Shown here piece by piece: positions 27,059 through 35,974 of a stretch of 64,000 nt of DNA. Where the stretch lies: positions 186,001-250,000 of the forward strand of contig CAKOOJ010000002.1 in NCBI GenBank assembly GCA_934098385.1, read 5' to 3'. The position numbers and the translations under genes were made by a program. Below the pieces are notes generated by a model, which was not told the origin of the DNA, did no database searches, and saw nothing but the letters and a program-made list of their open reading frames with translations. Numbering within the stretch: the stretch's first letter is position 1; the number at the start of each line of letters is the position of its first letter. Source of the DNA: an uncultured Bacilli bacterium (GTDB lineage Bacteria > Bacillota_I > Bacilli_A > RF39 > UBA660).

Positions 27059-27574
27059 GTGAATATTAAAAAAGTTGTTGTTGGTGAATTAGAAACTAAT
27101 TGTTATATTGTAGAAAATGATAGTGAATGTTTGATAATAGATCCTGGGAGTGAAAGTGATAAAATAATTAAAAATATTGATAAAAAAGTAGTTGGTATAC
27201 TTTTAACGCATAGACATTTCGATCATGTTGGAGCATTAGAAAGTGTATTTAAATATTATAAAGTTCCTGTATACGATATTAATAATTTACATATGGGTAT
27301 GAATGTTATTGATTATTTTAAATTTGAAGTTAGATATAATTTAGGTCATACTATGGATTCTATAAGTTTTATTTTTGATAATATTATGTTTAGTGGTGAT
27401 TTTATATTTAAAGGTTGTATTGGTAAATGCGATTTAGGTGGAGATTTTAATTTGATGAAGGAAAGTATTAAATCTATTTTGAAATCTAATGTAAATTATA
27501 AAATATATCCTGGACATAGAGATAGTACTTATTTATTTGATGAAAAAGATATGCTAGAAAGTTACATAAAATAA
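27059..27574 (+). CDS. Metallo-beta-lactamase-fold hydrolase
   Basis: About 171 aa from GTG 27059 (the TTG at 27047 is less likely because GGTGAT lies between). The zinc-binding HxHxDH motif reads THRHFDHVGA, followed by GHTMDSISF, FSGDFIFKGCIGKCDL and YPGHRDST. This is the short glyoxalase II-like type (YcbL/GloB-like) common in Firmicutes; possible substrates are thioesters such as S-lactoylglutathione analogues. Cytoplasmic. Confidence 0.88.
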   Translation: MNIKKVVVGELETNCYIVENDSECLIIDPGSESDKIIKNIDKKVVGILLTHRHFDHVGALESVFKYYKVPVYDINNLHMGMNVIDYFKFEVRYNLGHTMDSISFIFDNIMFSGDFIFKGCIGKCDLGGDFNLMKESIKSILKSNVNYKIYPGHRDSTYLFDEKDMLESYIK

Positions 27575-27597
27575 AAATGCTCTAAGGCATTTTTTTA
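27573..27597. terminator. Convergent terminator between MBL and gerQ genes
   Basis: AAAAATGC / GCATTTTT with a 6-nt loop and T-run, at the 3' ends of both flanking genes. Confidence 0.7.
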
Positions 27598-27924
27598 AAT
27601 GGAGTAATTTATTTTTTCTTCAAATTCTACATAATTTAAATAAATCATTAAAATTAGATACCACTTACCTGTTGTTGGGTCACTTATAATTAAGTGGTCT
27701 CTTCCTGCTTGTTCTATTATTCCTGTATATACAGAATCTTTCCAATCTATAGAATCAGGATAACTAACATATGCTTTTACTTTCTTTCCTTTATTTAATC
27801 TTAAAATATTTTCTATGTAGCTTTGCTCCATAGGTAAGTCATTTCCTACTGGTACAATTGTATCTTGATAGTTAGATGTTGTAGCAGCGGGAAAAGTTGG
27901 ATTTTGATAATATGTTCCGTTCAT
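27595..27924 (-). CDS. gerQ: GerQ-like spore coat protein
   Basis: 109 aa. The block LPMEQSYIENILRLNKGKKVKAYVSYP, followed by VYTGIIEQAGRDHLIISDPTTGKWYLILMIYLNYVEFEEKINY, is the conserved GerQ (YwdL) domain over nearly its full length, with a short N-terminal Asn/Pro/Thr-rich leader. In Bacillus GerQ is an inner coat protein needed for the CwlJ lytic enzyme and is cross-linked by transglutaminase. Start 27924 lies behind AGAGGTG. Its presence suggests that this organism or its near ancestor can form spores. cwlJ is not in the window. Confidence 0.85.
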   Translation of the reverse strand: MNGTYYQNPTFPAATTSNYQDTIVPVGNDLPMEQSYIENILRLNKGKKVKAYVSYPDSIDWKDSVYTGIIEQAGRDHLIISDPTTGKWYLILMIYLNYVEFEEKINYSI

Positions 27925-28027
27925 TATTTCACCTCTTTAAAATATATGAAATATATAATTTTATATTCTTTGTATTGATTTTTTTTTAGTTTATCGATAT
28001 ACTAGTTAACGAAAGAAGTTGATTAAT

Positions 28028-29494
28028 ATGCGTGAATATTCTGAGCAAGAACAAGTTAGACGTGATAAATTAAAAGAAATAGAAAAAGTTTGTAATCCTT
28101 ATCCTGATAGTTTTAAAAGAACACATACTTTAAAGGATGCTTCTAAATTAGAAGATGGTATTACTGGAGTTAGTGTATGTGGAAGAATTATGTTTATGAG
28201 AAAGATGGGTAAATTATCTTTTATACGTATTCGTGATTTAGAAGGAAGTTTACAATTAGAATTAAAAGTTGATGAAGTTGGAGAAGAAAAATATGCATTC
28301 TTTAAGAAAATGTTTGATTCTGGTGACTTTATGGGTGCAACTGGTGAAATGTTTACAACTCAAACTGGCGAGAAAACTTTAAGAGTTAAAAGTTTTAAAT
28401 TTTTAGGTAAGGCATTAAGACCTCTTCCTGAAAAGTTTCATGGACTTACAGATCAAGAAATGAAGTATAGACAAAGATATACTGATTTAATAATGAATGA
28501 AGAATCTAGAAAAGTATTTTTAGGTAGAAGTAAATTTTATTCATTTTTACATAGATATTTAGGCGAAAATGGATTCTTAGAAGTTGAAACTCCTATACTT
28601 CAAAATGCTGTATGTGGTGCAAGTGCTAAACCATTCTTTACACATCATAATGCTCTTGATATGGAATGTAATTTAAGAATTGCTCCAGAAACTTATTTAA
28701 AACAATGTATAGCTGGTGGATTTGATAGAGTTTATGAACTTGCAAAATGTTTTAGAAATGAAGGAATGGATACAGAACATTTACAAGAATTTACACAAGT
28801 TGAATGGTATGTTTCTTATTGGAATTTCGAAGATAATATAAAATTTTATCAAGGATTTATTAAGAATTTATTATTAGAATTACTTGGTACTACTACTATA
28901 GAATATCAAGGACATAGTTTAGATTTTGGAAAAGAAAATTGGAATAGAATAAATTATGTTGAAGAAATGAATAAAGTATTTGGATTTGAATTCTTAGATA
29001 TTACTGATCCAATTGAATTAAAAGATAAAATAGTTGAAAAAGGATTATTTAGTTATGAAGATTTAGAAGATTATAAATCTTTAAGTCAAATAATTGATTT
29101 CTGTTATAAAAAGAAAATTAGAGAAGGTATAATGGAACCAACAATTATATATAATTATCCTGCAGTTATGATACCTTTAGCTCGTAGAAATGATGAAGAT
29201 AAGAGAAGAATAGATGTATTCCAAGTACTTGCTGCTGGAACAGAGTTATGTAAGGCTTATTCAGAATTAGTTAATCCAATAGAGCAAAGAGAAGCATTTA
29301 TGGAACAATTAAAAGCTAAGGCTCAAGGTGATGATGAAACTATGGATATGGATGAAAGTTTCTTAATGGCTATGGAACAAGGTATGCCACCTATAAGTGG
29401 ATTAGGATTTGGAATAGATAGATTAATGATGTTAATATTTAATCAACCATCTATAAGAGATGTTGTGTTATTTCCACAAATGAAAAATAAATAA
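28028..29494 (+). CDS. lysS: Lysyl-tRNA synthetase (class II)
   Basis: About 488 aa from ATG 28028 (the open frame extends to TTG 28019). N-terminal OB fold (VSVCGRIMFMRKMGKLSFIRIRD), class II motif 1 region (FLEVETPILQ), motif 2 (FRNEGMDTEHLQEFTQVEWY) and motif 3 (GLGFGIDRLMMLI) are all seen. It charges tRNA-Lys in the cytoplasm. No T-box is present upstream. Confidence 0.95.
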   Translation: MREYSEQEQVRRDKLKEIEKVCNPYPDSFKRTHTLKDASKLEDGITGVSVCGRIMFMRKMGKLSFIRIRDLEGSLQLELKVDEVGEEKYAFFKKMFDSGDFMGATGEMFTTQTGEKTLRVKSFKFLGKALRPLPEKFHGLTDQEMKYRQRYTDLIMNEESRKVFLGRSKFYSFLHRYLGENGFLEVETPILQNAVCGASAKPFFTHHNALDMECNLRIAPETYLKQCIAGGFDRVYELAKCFRNEGMDTEHLQEFTQVEWYVSYWNFEDNIKFYQGFIKNLLLELLGTTTIEYQGHSLDFGKENWNRINYVEEMNKVFGFEFLDITDPIELKDKIVEKGLFSYEDLEDYKSLSQIIDFCYKKKIREGIMEPTIIYNYPAVMIPLARRNDEDKRRIDVFQVLAAGTELCKAYSELVNPIEQREAFMEQLKAKAQGDDETMDMDESFLMAMEQGMPPISGLGFGIDRLMMLIFNQPSIRDVVLFPQMKNK

Positions 29495-29521
29495 TTTTTA
29501 ATAGTTAAGGAGGTGCATTTA

Positions 29522-30385
29522 ATGATTGATTTTACAAATTGTGTTGAAGAAATGAATAATTATAAGGGTTCAGAAAAGAAAAAAACTTTAATTTTTGAAG
29601 ATAAAAGATATTTAGTAAAATTTCCGGATCCAGTAAGAGAGAAGAATAAAAATATCTCTTATATAAATAATTCATTGTCTGAATATGTTGGTAGCAATAT
29701 ATTTAGATTAGTAGGTTTTGAAACTCAAGAAACTTTATTAGGCAAATATAAATTTAATGGTGTAGAAAAAACAGTTTGCGCTTGTTTAGATTTTACAGAT
29801 GATGAAAATGAATTATATGAATTTGAAAGTATTGCATTAAGTGCTAATCCTGATAAAAAAATTGGTACTGAATTAGAAGATATTTTAGAAATACTTAGAA
29901 ATAGTAAATTATTTGATTATAACTCTATACAAGAAAAATTTTGGGATATGTTTATAATTGATAGTATTATTGGTAATACAGATAGACATAATGGTAATTG
30001 GGGCTTTTTAGTTAATAAAAAGACTAAAAAAATTGAATTTTCTCCAATTTATGATTGTGGCTCATGTTTAAATCCAATGCTTGAAGATAGTGATATTGAA
30101 AAAATGAGGGTAGAAGATTTTAAAAATATTGTTCTCAATTGTTATTCATGTTTAAAAGATAATAACAAAAAAATTAATTATATGACTTTTATAAAGAGCA
30201 GAAAGAATAATGAATGTAATGAAGCATTAAAAAGAATGTTTAATAAAATTGATATTGAAAAAATAGATAGTTTTATAAATAATATTTCATGTATTTCTGA
30301 TGTTAGAAAAGATTTTTATAAAAAAATAATTTCTATGAGATATGATATATTAAAAAAAGTATATAATGAACTAAATGATTGTTAA
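29522..30385 (+). CDS. HipA/CtkA-like protein kinase
   Basis: About 287 aa from ATG 29522, 7 nt after AAGGAGGTG. The catalytic loop IGNTDRHNGNWGF (NxDxHxxN pattern) and the metal-binding SPIYDCGSCLNP are characteristic of HipA-fold Ser/Thr kinases of the CtkA type, which lack the HipA N-subdomain 1. No HTH antitoxin gene is adjacent, so this is not an obvious hipBA toxin pair. Its role here is unknown. Only 27 nt separate it from lysS. Confidence 0.75.
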   Translation: MIDFTNCVEEMNNYKGSEKKKTLIFEDKRYLVKFPDPVREKNKNISYINNSLSEYVGSNIFRLVGFETQETLLGKYKFNGVEKTVCACLDFTDDENELYEFESIALSANPDKKIGTELEDILEILRNSKLFDYNSIQEKFWDMFIIDSIIGNTDRHNGNWGFLVNKKTKKIEFSPIYDCGSCLNPMLEDSDIEKMRVEDFKNIVLNCYSCLKDNNKKINYMTFIKSRKNNECNEALKRMFNKIDIEKIDSFINNISCISDVRKDFYKKIISMRYDILKKVYNELNDC

Positions 30386-30408
30386 CTAGATGTGTTAGCA
30401 ATCTTTTT
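30377..30408 (+). terminator. Terminator overlapping the kinase stop codon
   Basis: GATTGTTAAC / GTTAGCAATC (one G-T pair) with a 7-nt loop, then five T. Confidence 0.65.
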
Positions 30409-30444
30409 GATTTAAAATAAATTATTAAAAAAAAGGAGATATAA

Positions 30445-31011
30445 ATGAAAGAAATAGAAGTGTTAGTAGAAGTATATGATGATATTGAAACTATAAAAAA
30501 TAAATTTAAAAATTTTAATTATGTAGGATTAAAAAAGACTATTGACGAATATTATTACGATCCTAAAAGAGATGATTTAAAGCCGGATGATAACAATCAA
30601 TTAAATCATTGTTTAAGATTAAGAAGTAAAAATGATGAGTATAGCATTACATATAAAGATGATGTTTTTTCAAATGGAAAATGGTTATATTCAGATGAAT
30701 ATGAAACTAAGGTAGAAGATTTAAACATGATGAAACAAATATTTGAAAGATTAGGCTTGGTTAAATTTATAGAAATAAATAATGAAAAAGAAACATATAC
30801 TTTTCAAAATTATGAAATAGTAATTGAAAACGTAAAAGATTTAGGATTATTTATGGAAGTAGAATTTTGTACTAATGAAGATGTTGATGTTAGTGAAATA
30901 AAAAAACAAATACAATCATTTATAGATGAAATTGGGTTAAAAGTATCTAAAGAACTTAACATGGGTAAACCTGAAATGTATATGAAGAAACATAATGTAG
31001 TCATAAACTAA
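30445..31011 (+). CDS. CYTH-domain protein (CyaB/thiamine triphosphatase-like)
   Basis: 188 aa. The N-terminal EIEVLVEV (ExExK-like, here with Val for the final Lys), the KKTIDEYYYDP segment, LNHCLRLRSKNDEYSITYKD, and the alternating acidic strands VIENVKDLGLFMEVEF give the tunnel-fold pattern of class IV adenylate cyclase and triphosphatase enzymes. The exact substrate cannot be read; inorganic or thiamine triphosphate hydrolysis is more usual than cAMP formation. AAAAGGAGAT ribosome site. Confidence 0.8.
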   Translation: MKEIEVLVEVYDDIETIKNKFKNFNYVGLKKTIDEYYYDPKRDDLKPDDNNQLNHCLRLRSKNDEYSITYKDDVFSNGKWLYSDEYETKVEDLNMMKQIFERLGLVKFIEINNEKETYTFQNYEIVIENVKDLGLFMEVEFCTNEDVDVSEIKKQIQSFIDEIGLKVSKELNMGKPEMYMKKHNVVIN

Positions 31012-31040
31012 AGTTGTTAGAATTTCTAATAACTTTTTTT
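31011..31040 (+). terminator. Terminator after the CYTH gene
   Basis: AAGTTGTTAGAA / TTCTAATAACTT hairpin with T-run directly at the stop codon. Confidence 0.65.
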
Positions 31041-31126
31041 GCTACTAATTTTATTACATATGCTACTTAAAATATATTGTTTTAGATTTGATAATATAAT
31101 ATACTTATAGTGTAAGGAGAGTATTT

Positions 31127-33343
31127 ATGATAAAACTAAAAAATGTTTCTAAATTTTATTATAGTAAAGGTGTTATTGCTACTGGATTTACTAAAGTTAA
31201 TTTAGAACTAGATATGGGAGAATTTGTTGCTATTACTGGAGAAAGTGGTAGTGGTAAAAGTACATTATTAAATGTAATAAGTGGACTTGATTCTTATGAA
31301 GATGGTGAAATGTATATTGATGGGAAAGAAACAAGTCATTATACAGAAAAAGATTATGAAGATTATAGACGTAAATATATAGGAAATATATTTCAAAATT
31401 TTAATTTAATAAATAGCTATACTGTTAAACAAAATATAGAGTTAGCATTGCTTTTAAATGGTAAAAAAAGAAAAGAAATTAAAAAAGATGTTATTGATAT
31501 TATAAAGAAGGTTGGATTGTATAAATTTAGAAATACTAAAGCTAGTAAATTGAGTGGAGGACAAAAACAAAGAGTTGCAATTGCAAGAGCACTTATAAAA
31601 GATACTCCAATTATTATTGCAGATGAACCAACTGGTAATTTAGACAGTAAATCTAGTAAAGAGATAATAAAATTATTACATGATATTTCTAAAGATAAAT
31701 TAGTTATTGTTGTTACACATAATTTTGATGAGATAAGTGAATATGTTACAAGAGTAATAAAGATGAATGATGGTAGAATAATAGAAGATAAAAAATTAGA
31801 TGAAAATAATATTAAAAAAGATATAAGTGGTATAGATTATAAAAATATTACATTATTAAATAAAATAAGATTAGGTTTAAGAAATACATTTAATATTGTT
31901 CCTAAATTCTTATTATTACTTTGTGTATATTTGTTTATAACAATTAGTTTAATAAGTGAATATTCATCTTTTAAAAAAGAAGAATATATAGAAAATAAGA
32001 ATGGTTATAATCAATTCTTTAGATATATTGATGATGATAGAATTATTATTAAGAAAAAAGATAAAAGTAGTATAAGTGATGATGATTTTAATAAATTATC
32101 TAAACTAGATAATGTAGCAAATGTTGTTAAAAATGATTTAATGTTAGATAGTAATGTTAGTATTACTGATAATGAATATTTATGGTTATATGGTACTGCT
32201 TTTAGTATAGATAATTTTAAAGGTGAACTTGATGTTGGTAGAATGCCTGTAAGTGATAATGAAGTTGTTATAGGTGGAGATAAGGATAATTATTATTTAG
32301 AAGATAAAGATGAATTGTTGAATAATAAATTTTATTTGCAAAATGATTATACTGGTGAAATAGATAAAACTAAAGAGTTAAAAATTGTTGGTATTAAATA
32401 TAACAATTCAGATAATGCATATGAGGAAATGAAATTTTATTTTAGTGATAAATATATAAATGATATGGCTTTTACAATAAATCAACAATATAGTAAAACT
32501 AGAGTAGAATTTCAAGGTGTAAGATATAATTCTGGTGATAGTGTTAATTTTATGTTGGAACCTAATATAAATGTAGGTGTTGGACAAGCTTATATTAGTA
32601 ATGATCTAAACTATTTATGTAAAGATAGTTATTGTATAAATCAAGACTTAAATATATTAGTAGATAATACTTATTATAGTGATACTCTTAATTTAAAAGT
32701 TAATAAAGTTTATTATAAATATAATATTAATAATTTATTAGGTATAAAAGATTATGATAGCAATAATGGTAAGATATTTATAAGTTATGAAGATTATACT
32801 AATTTATATAATAAGGGAATATATCAAAGTAGTGTATTTGTAAAAGATGTTGATAATATAAAAGATACATTAAGTGGTTTAGATAGTATGGGTTATGATA
32901 CTTTAAGAGTTAGTGATAATTTGAAAAGTAATGAAGCAGTACATATAATTAGAATATTTAAAACTATTGTGACAATAATACTTGTTGTCGTATTATTCTT
33001 TGTATGTTATTTTGTTACTAAATTAATATTAAAATCTAGAAATGTATATTTTAGTACTATAAGAATGTTAGGAGCTAGTTTAAGTACTTGTAAGAATTTA
33101 CTTGTAATAGAATTATTAACTATATCTAATATATCTTATCTTGGTACATTATTATTAGTTTATTTAAATTATAAGAATGTAATTAATTTAGGATTCTTGG
33201 ATGTTATTATTAAATATTTAAAATTAAGAGATTATATACTTTTATATTTGATATTAATTATCATGTCTTATGTAGTTAGTCTTAAATTTGCTAAGAAGTT
33301 ATTTAAGAATAGTGCTATTACTACATTAAATGAGGAGGTTTAA
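31127..33343 (+). CDS. MacB-like ABC transporter, ATPase fused to FtsX-type permease (1)
   Basis: 738 aa. Residues 1-230 are the nucleotide-binding domain: Walker A GESGSGKST, Q-loop IFQNFNL, signature [15 protein letters not shown], Walker B IIIADEPTGNLDS, H-loop VTHN. Then comes TM1 (about 262-282), an outside domain of about 320 residues and three C-terminal TM helices (about 610-735), the topology of MacB-type mechanotransmission ABC proteins. Such systems move substrates such as lipoproteins or peptides at the outer leaflet rather than through the membrane. The next gene has the same architecture and starts directly after the stop; together they may form a heterodimer. Confidence 0.88.
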   Translation: MIKLKNVSKFYYSKGVIATGFTKVNLELDMGEFVAITGESGSGKSTLLNVISGLDSYEDGEMYIDGKETSHYTEKDYEDYRRKYIGNIFQNFNLINSYTVKQNIELALLLNGKKRKEIKKDVIDIIKKVGLYKFRNTKASKLSGGQKQRVAIARALIKDTPIIIADEPTGNLDSKSSKEIIKLLHDISKDKLVIVVTHNFDEISEYVTRVIKMNDGRIIEDKKLDENNIKKDISGIDYKNITLLNKIRLGLRNTFNIVPKFLLLLCVYLFITISLISEYSSFKKEEYIENKNGYNQFFRYIDDDRIIIKKKDKSSISDDDFNKLSKLDNVANVVKNDLMLDSNVSITDNEYLWLYGTAFSIDNFKGELDVGRMPVSDNEVVIGGDKDNYYLEDKDELLNNKFYLQNDYTGEIDKTKELKIVGIKYNNSDNAYEEMKFYFSDKYINDMAFTINQQYSKTRVEFQGVRYNSGDSVNFMLEPNINVGVGQAYISNDLNYLCKDSYCINQDLNILVDNTYYSDTLNLKVNKVYYKYNINNLLGIKDYDSNNGKIFISYEDYTNLYNKGIYQSSVFVKDVDNIKDTLSGLDSMGYDTLRVSDNLKSNEAVHIIRIFKTIVTIILVVVLFFVCYFVTKLILKSRNVYFSTIRMLGASLSTCKNLLVIELLTISNISYLGTLLLVYLNYKNVINLGFLDVIIKYLKLRDYILLYLILIIMSYVVSLKFAKKLFKNSAITTLNEEV

Positions 33344-33344
33344 T

Positions 33345-35774
33345 ATGTTATCTTTAAAAAATGTTAATAAGTATTTTAATAGACATAGAAAAAATGAAAT
33401 ACATGTAATAAATAATATAAGTTTAGAATTTAATGATAATGGTTTAGTTGCTCTTTTAGGACCTAGTGGATGTGGTAAGACAACACTTTTAAATGCTATT
33501 GGTGGACTAGATAAAATTAAAAGTGGTAAGATATATGTTAATGGTAAAAAAATTAGTTCTAAAATAGATGGTAAAGTTGATAAGATTAGAAATTTGAATA
33601 TTGGATATATATTTCAAGATTATAAATTAGTTGATAATATGAGTGTCTTTGATAATGTTGCATTGGTTTTAACTATGCTTGGTATTAAAGATAAAAATGA
33701 AGTTAAGAATAGAGTAGAATATGTTTTAGATAAAGTTGGAATGTTAAGATATAAAAGACGTCCTGCAAATATGTTGTCTGGTGGAGAAAGACAAAGAGTT
33801 GGTATTGCAAGAGCATTAGTTAAAAATCCTAATATTATATTAGCGGATGAACCAACTGGTAATTTAGATAGCAAAAACTCATTAGAAATTATGAAAATAA
33901 TTAAATCTATTAGTAAAGATAGATTAGTTATATTAGTGACACATGAAGTTAATTTAGCAAAATTTTATGCAGATAGAATAATAGAATTAAAAGATGGTAG
34001 TATTGTTAAAGATTATATTAATAAAGATAAAGAAGATTTAGATTATGCAATTGATAATAATATATATTTAAAAGATTTTGATAAACATGATGTTATAAAA
34101 GATGAAGATAAGTTGATAAATATTTACTTAGATGATAAAGATAAAATTAAATTAGATATAGTTGTTAGAAATGGTAATATATATGTTAATAGTAAGAGTA
34201 GAGATAACATTGTAGTTATTGATGAAGATTCTAATATAGAATTAATTAATGATAGTTATAAAAAGATACAAGAAAGTGATATTGATAAATATAATTTTGA
34301 TTTGAAAGATGATGGTAAGAAAAAAAGATATAGTTCTATATTTAATCCTATCAGTTTAATTACAAATGGTTTTAGGAAAGTATTTGATTATAGTTTTTTA
34401 AAGAAGTTATTATTACTTGGATTTTTATTAAGTGGTATGTTTATAATGTATAGTGTGTCTAGTATTGCATCTACTATTAATGTTAAAGATGAAGATTTTG
34501 TTACTATGAATAAAAATTATTTGAGTGTTAATTTGAATAAAATTAAAGTAGATGATTATTTAAAATATGAGAATTTAGATAGTGTGGATTATATAATACC
34601 TGGTAATAGTTCTGTTAATTTTAGTGTTAATTATAATGATTATTATCAATCAATAAATATTAAAGATATTTTGAGTGGATCTTTATCTGATATTAATTTA
34701 ATTAAAGATAGTGATATAGTGTATGGAACTATGCCTAAAGAAATGAATGAGGTTGTAGTTGATAAAAGAAGTATACTTTCTATGTTTGATGAAACTGGAT
34801 ATGCTAATATGATTGGTATTAAAAATGTTAGTGATATGATAGGTAGAGAAATAAAAATAGATACAATGGATGCTTTTGTTATAGTAGGTATAGTTGATTT
34901 AGGAAGCCCATCCATTTATATGAATAGAAGTAATTTTATTAATGTTTTATCTAACACTAAAAATAATGATACTAATATGTATATTAGCGAAGAAGAAATT
35001 GGTAATCAAAAAATATATGATTATAATTTAGAAGTAAATGATATTGAGTTAAAGAAAGGTAATTATCCGGTTAATGATTATGAAGTAATTGTTAATATAA
35101 AGAATAATGATACTATGCCTTTAAATAAATATATTGATACTAAAGTAAATGATAAAAAGTTATTAGTTGTTGGATATTATTTTAGTAAAGATAATATGGA
35201 TGCTTTCTTGGTTAATAATAATACTGTTAAATATGATTTAATTAGTAAGTCTAAAGATCTGGTTTTAGTTAGTAAAGATAAGGATAAAACTATAAATGAA
35301 TTTAGAGATATGGGACTAAATATAGAAGATAGTTATAGTGTTAGTAGAAAGAAATATATTGAAGGTAATAAGGAAAGAGTTAATACAACTTTATTGGTAT
35401 CTGGTGTAATACTTATTATATCTTTAGTTGAAGTATTTTTGATGATTAGAGCTTCTTTCTTATCTAGAGTAAAGAGTGTTGGTATATATAGAGCAATTGG
35501 TGTTAAAAAAAGCGATATATATAGAATGTTTTATGGTGAGATTATTGCTATTACAACTATTGCTAGTGTACCTGGTATTATTTTAGCTAGTTATATTTTG
35601 AAAGTATTAAGTAATATTAAATTTTTAAGTAAATATTTCTTAGTTAATTTTAGAATTGTTTTATTAAGTATTATATTTGTTTATATATTTAATTTAATAA
35701 TTGGTTTAATACCAGTATTTAATACTATAAGACGTAGACCTGCTAGTATATTATCTAGACATGATTTGGATTAG
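33345..35774 (+). CDS. MacB-like ABC transporter, ATPase fused to FtsX-type permease (2)
   Basis: About 809 aa from ATG 33345, placed right behind GAGGAGG; an ATG at 33330 inside the upstream gene is unlikely. NBD: Walker A GPSGCGKTT, Q-loop IFQDYKL, LSGGERQRVGIARAL, ADEPTGNLDS and VTHE are all intact. A linker of about 110 acidic and Asn-rich residues separates the NBD from TM1 (about 347-367), longer than in the first gene. A large outside domain follows, then three TM helices (the third near 770-800), and the C-terminal RRRPASILSRHD. Partner of the gene before it. Confidence 0.88.
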   Translation: MLSLKNVNKYFNRHRKNEIHVINNISLEFNDNGLVALLGPSGCGKTTLLNAIGGLDKIKSGKIYVNGKKISSKIDGKVDKIRNLNIGYIFQDYKLVDNMSVFDNVALVLTMLGIKDKNEVKNRVEYVLDKVGMLRYKRRPANMLSGGERQRVGIARALVKNPNIILADEPTGNLDSKNSLEIMKIIKSISKDRLVILVTHEVNLAKFYADRIIELKDGSIVKDYINKDKEDLDYAIDNNIYLKDFDKHDVIKDEDKLINIYLDDKDKIKLDIVVRNGNIYVNSKSRDNIVVIDEDSNIELINDSYKKIQESDIDKYNFDLKDDGKKKRYSSIFNPISLITNGFRKVFDYSFLKKLLLLGFLLSGMFIMYSVSSIASTINVKDEDFVTMNKNYLSVNLNKIKVDDYLKYENLDSVDYIIPGNSSVNFSVNYNDYYQSINIKDILSGSLSDINLIKDSDIVYGTMPKEMNEVVVDKRSILSMFDETGYANMIGIKNVSDMIGREIKIDTMDAFVIVGIVDLGSPSIYMNRSNFINVLSNTKNNDTNMYISEEEIGNQKIYDYNLEVNDIELKKGNYPVNDYEVIVNIKNNDTMPLNKYIDTKVNDKKLLVVGYYFSKDNMDAFLVNNNTVKYDLISKSKDLVLVSKDKDKTINEFRDMGLNIEDSYSVSRKKYIEGNKERVNTTLLVSGVILIISLVEVFLMIRASFLSRVKSVGIYRAIGVKKSDIYRMFYGEIIAITTIASVPGIILASYILKVLSNIKFLSKYFLVNFRIVLLSIIFVYIFNLIIGLIPVFNTIRRRPASILSRHDLD

Positions 35775-35864
35775 TAATAAGTAGGATTGTATGAACTATG
35801 TTTATCATGTAAGTAAAAAAAACATAATAATGATGGAAAATATCTTATAGATTTAATAAAATAA

Positions 35865-35896
35865 AAATAACAATTTTTGATAAGTTGTTATTTTTT
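35865..35896 (+). terminator. Terminator after the ABC pair
   Basis: AAATAACAA / TTGTTATTT arms (9 bp) with T-run. The other bases between 35775 and 35974 show nothing but the -10 box TGCTATAAT (about 35950) of the next gene. Confidence 0.7.
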
Positions 35897-35974
35897 CTTG
35901 AAAAAATTGTGAAATTTTGGAGAAAAACGCTTGTATTCTGTTATTTTATGCTATAATTATCTTGAGGAGGTTAG

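Noticed and set aside
29522..30385. hipBA-type toxin-antitoxin pair
   Set aside because: The kinase has CtkA-like motifs but no HTH partner on either side.
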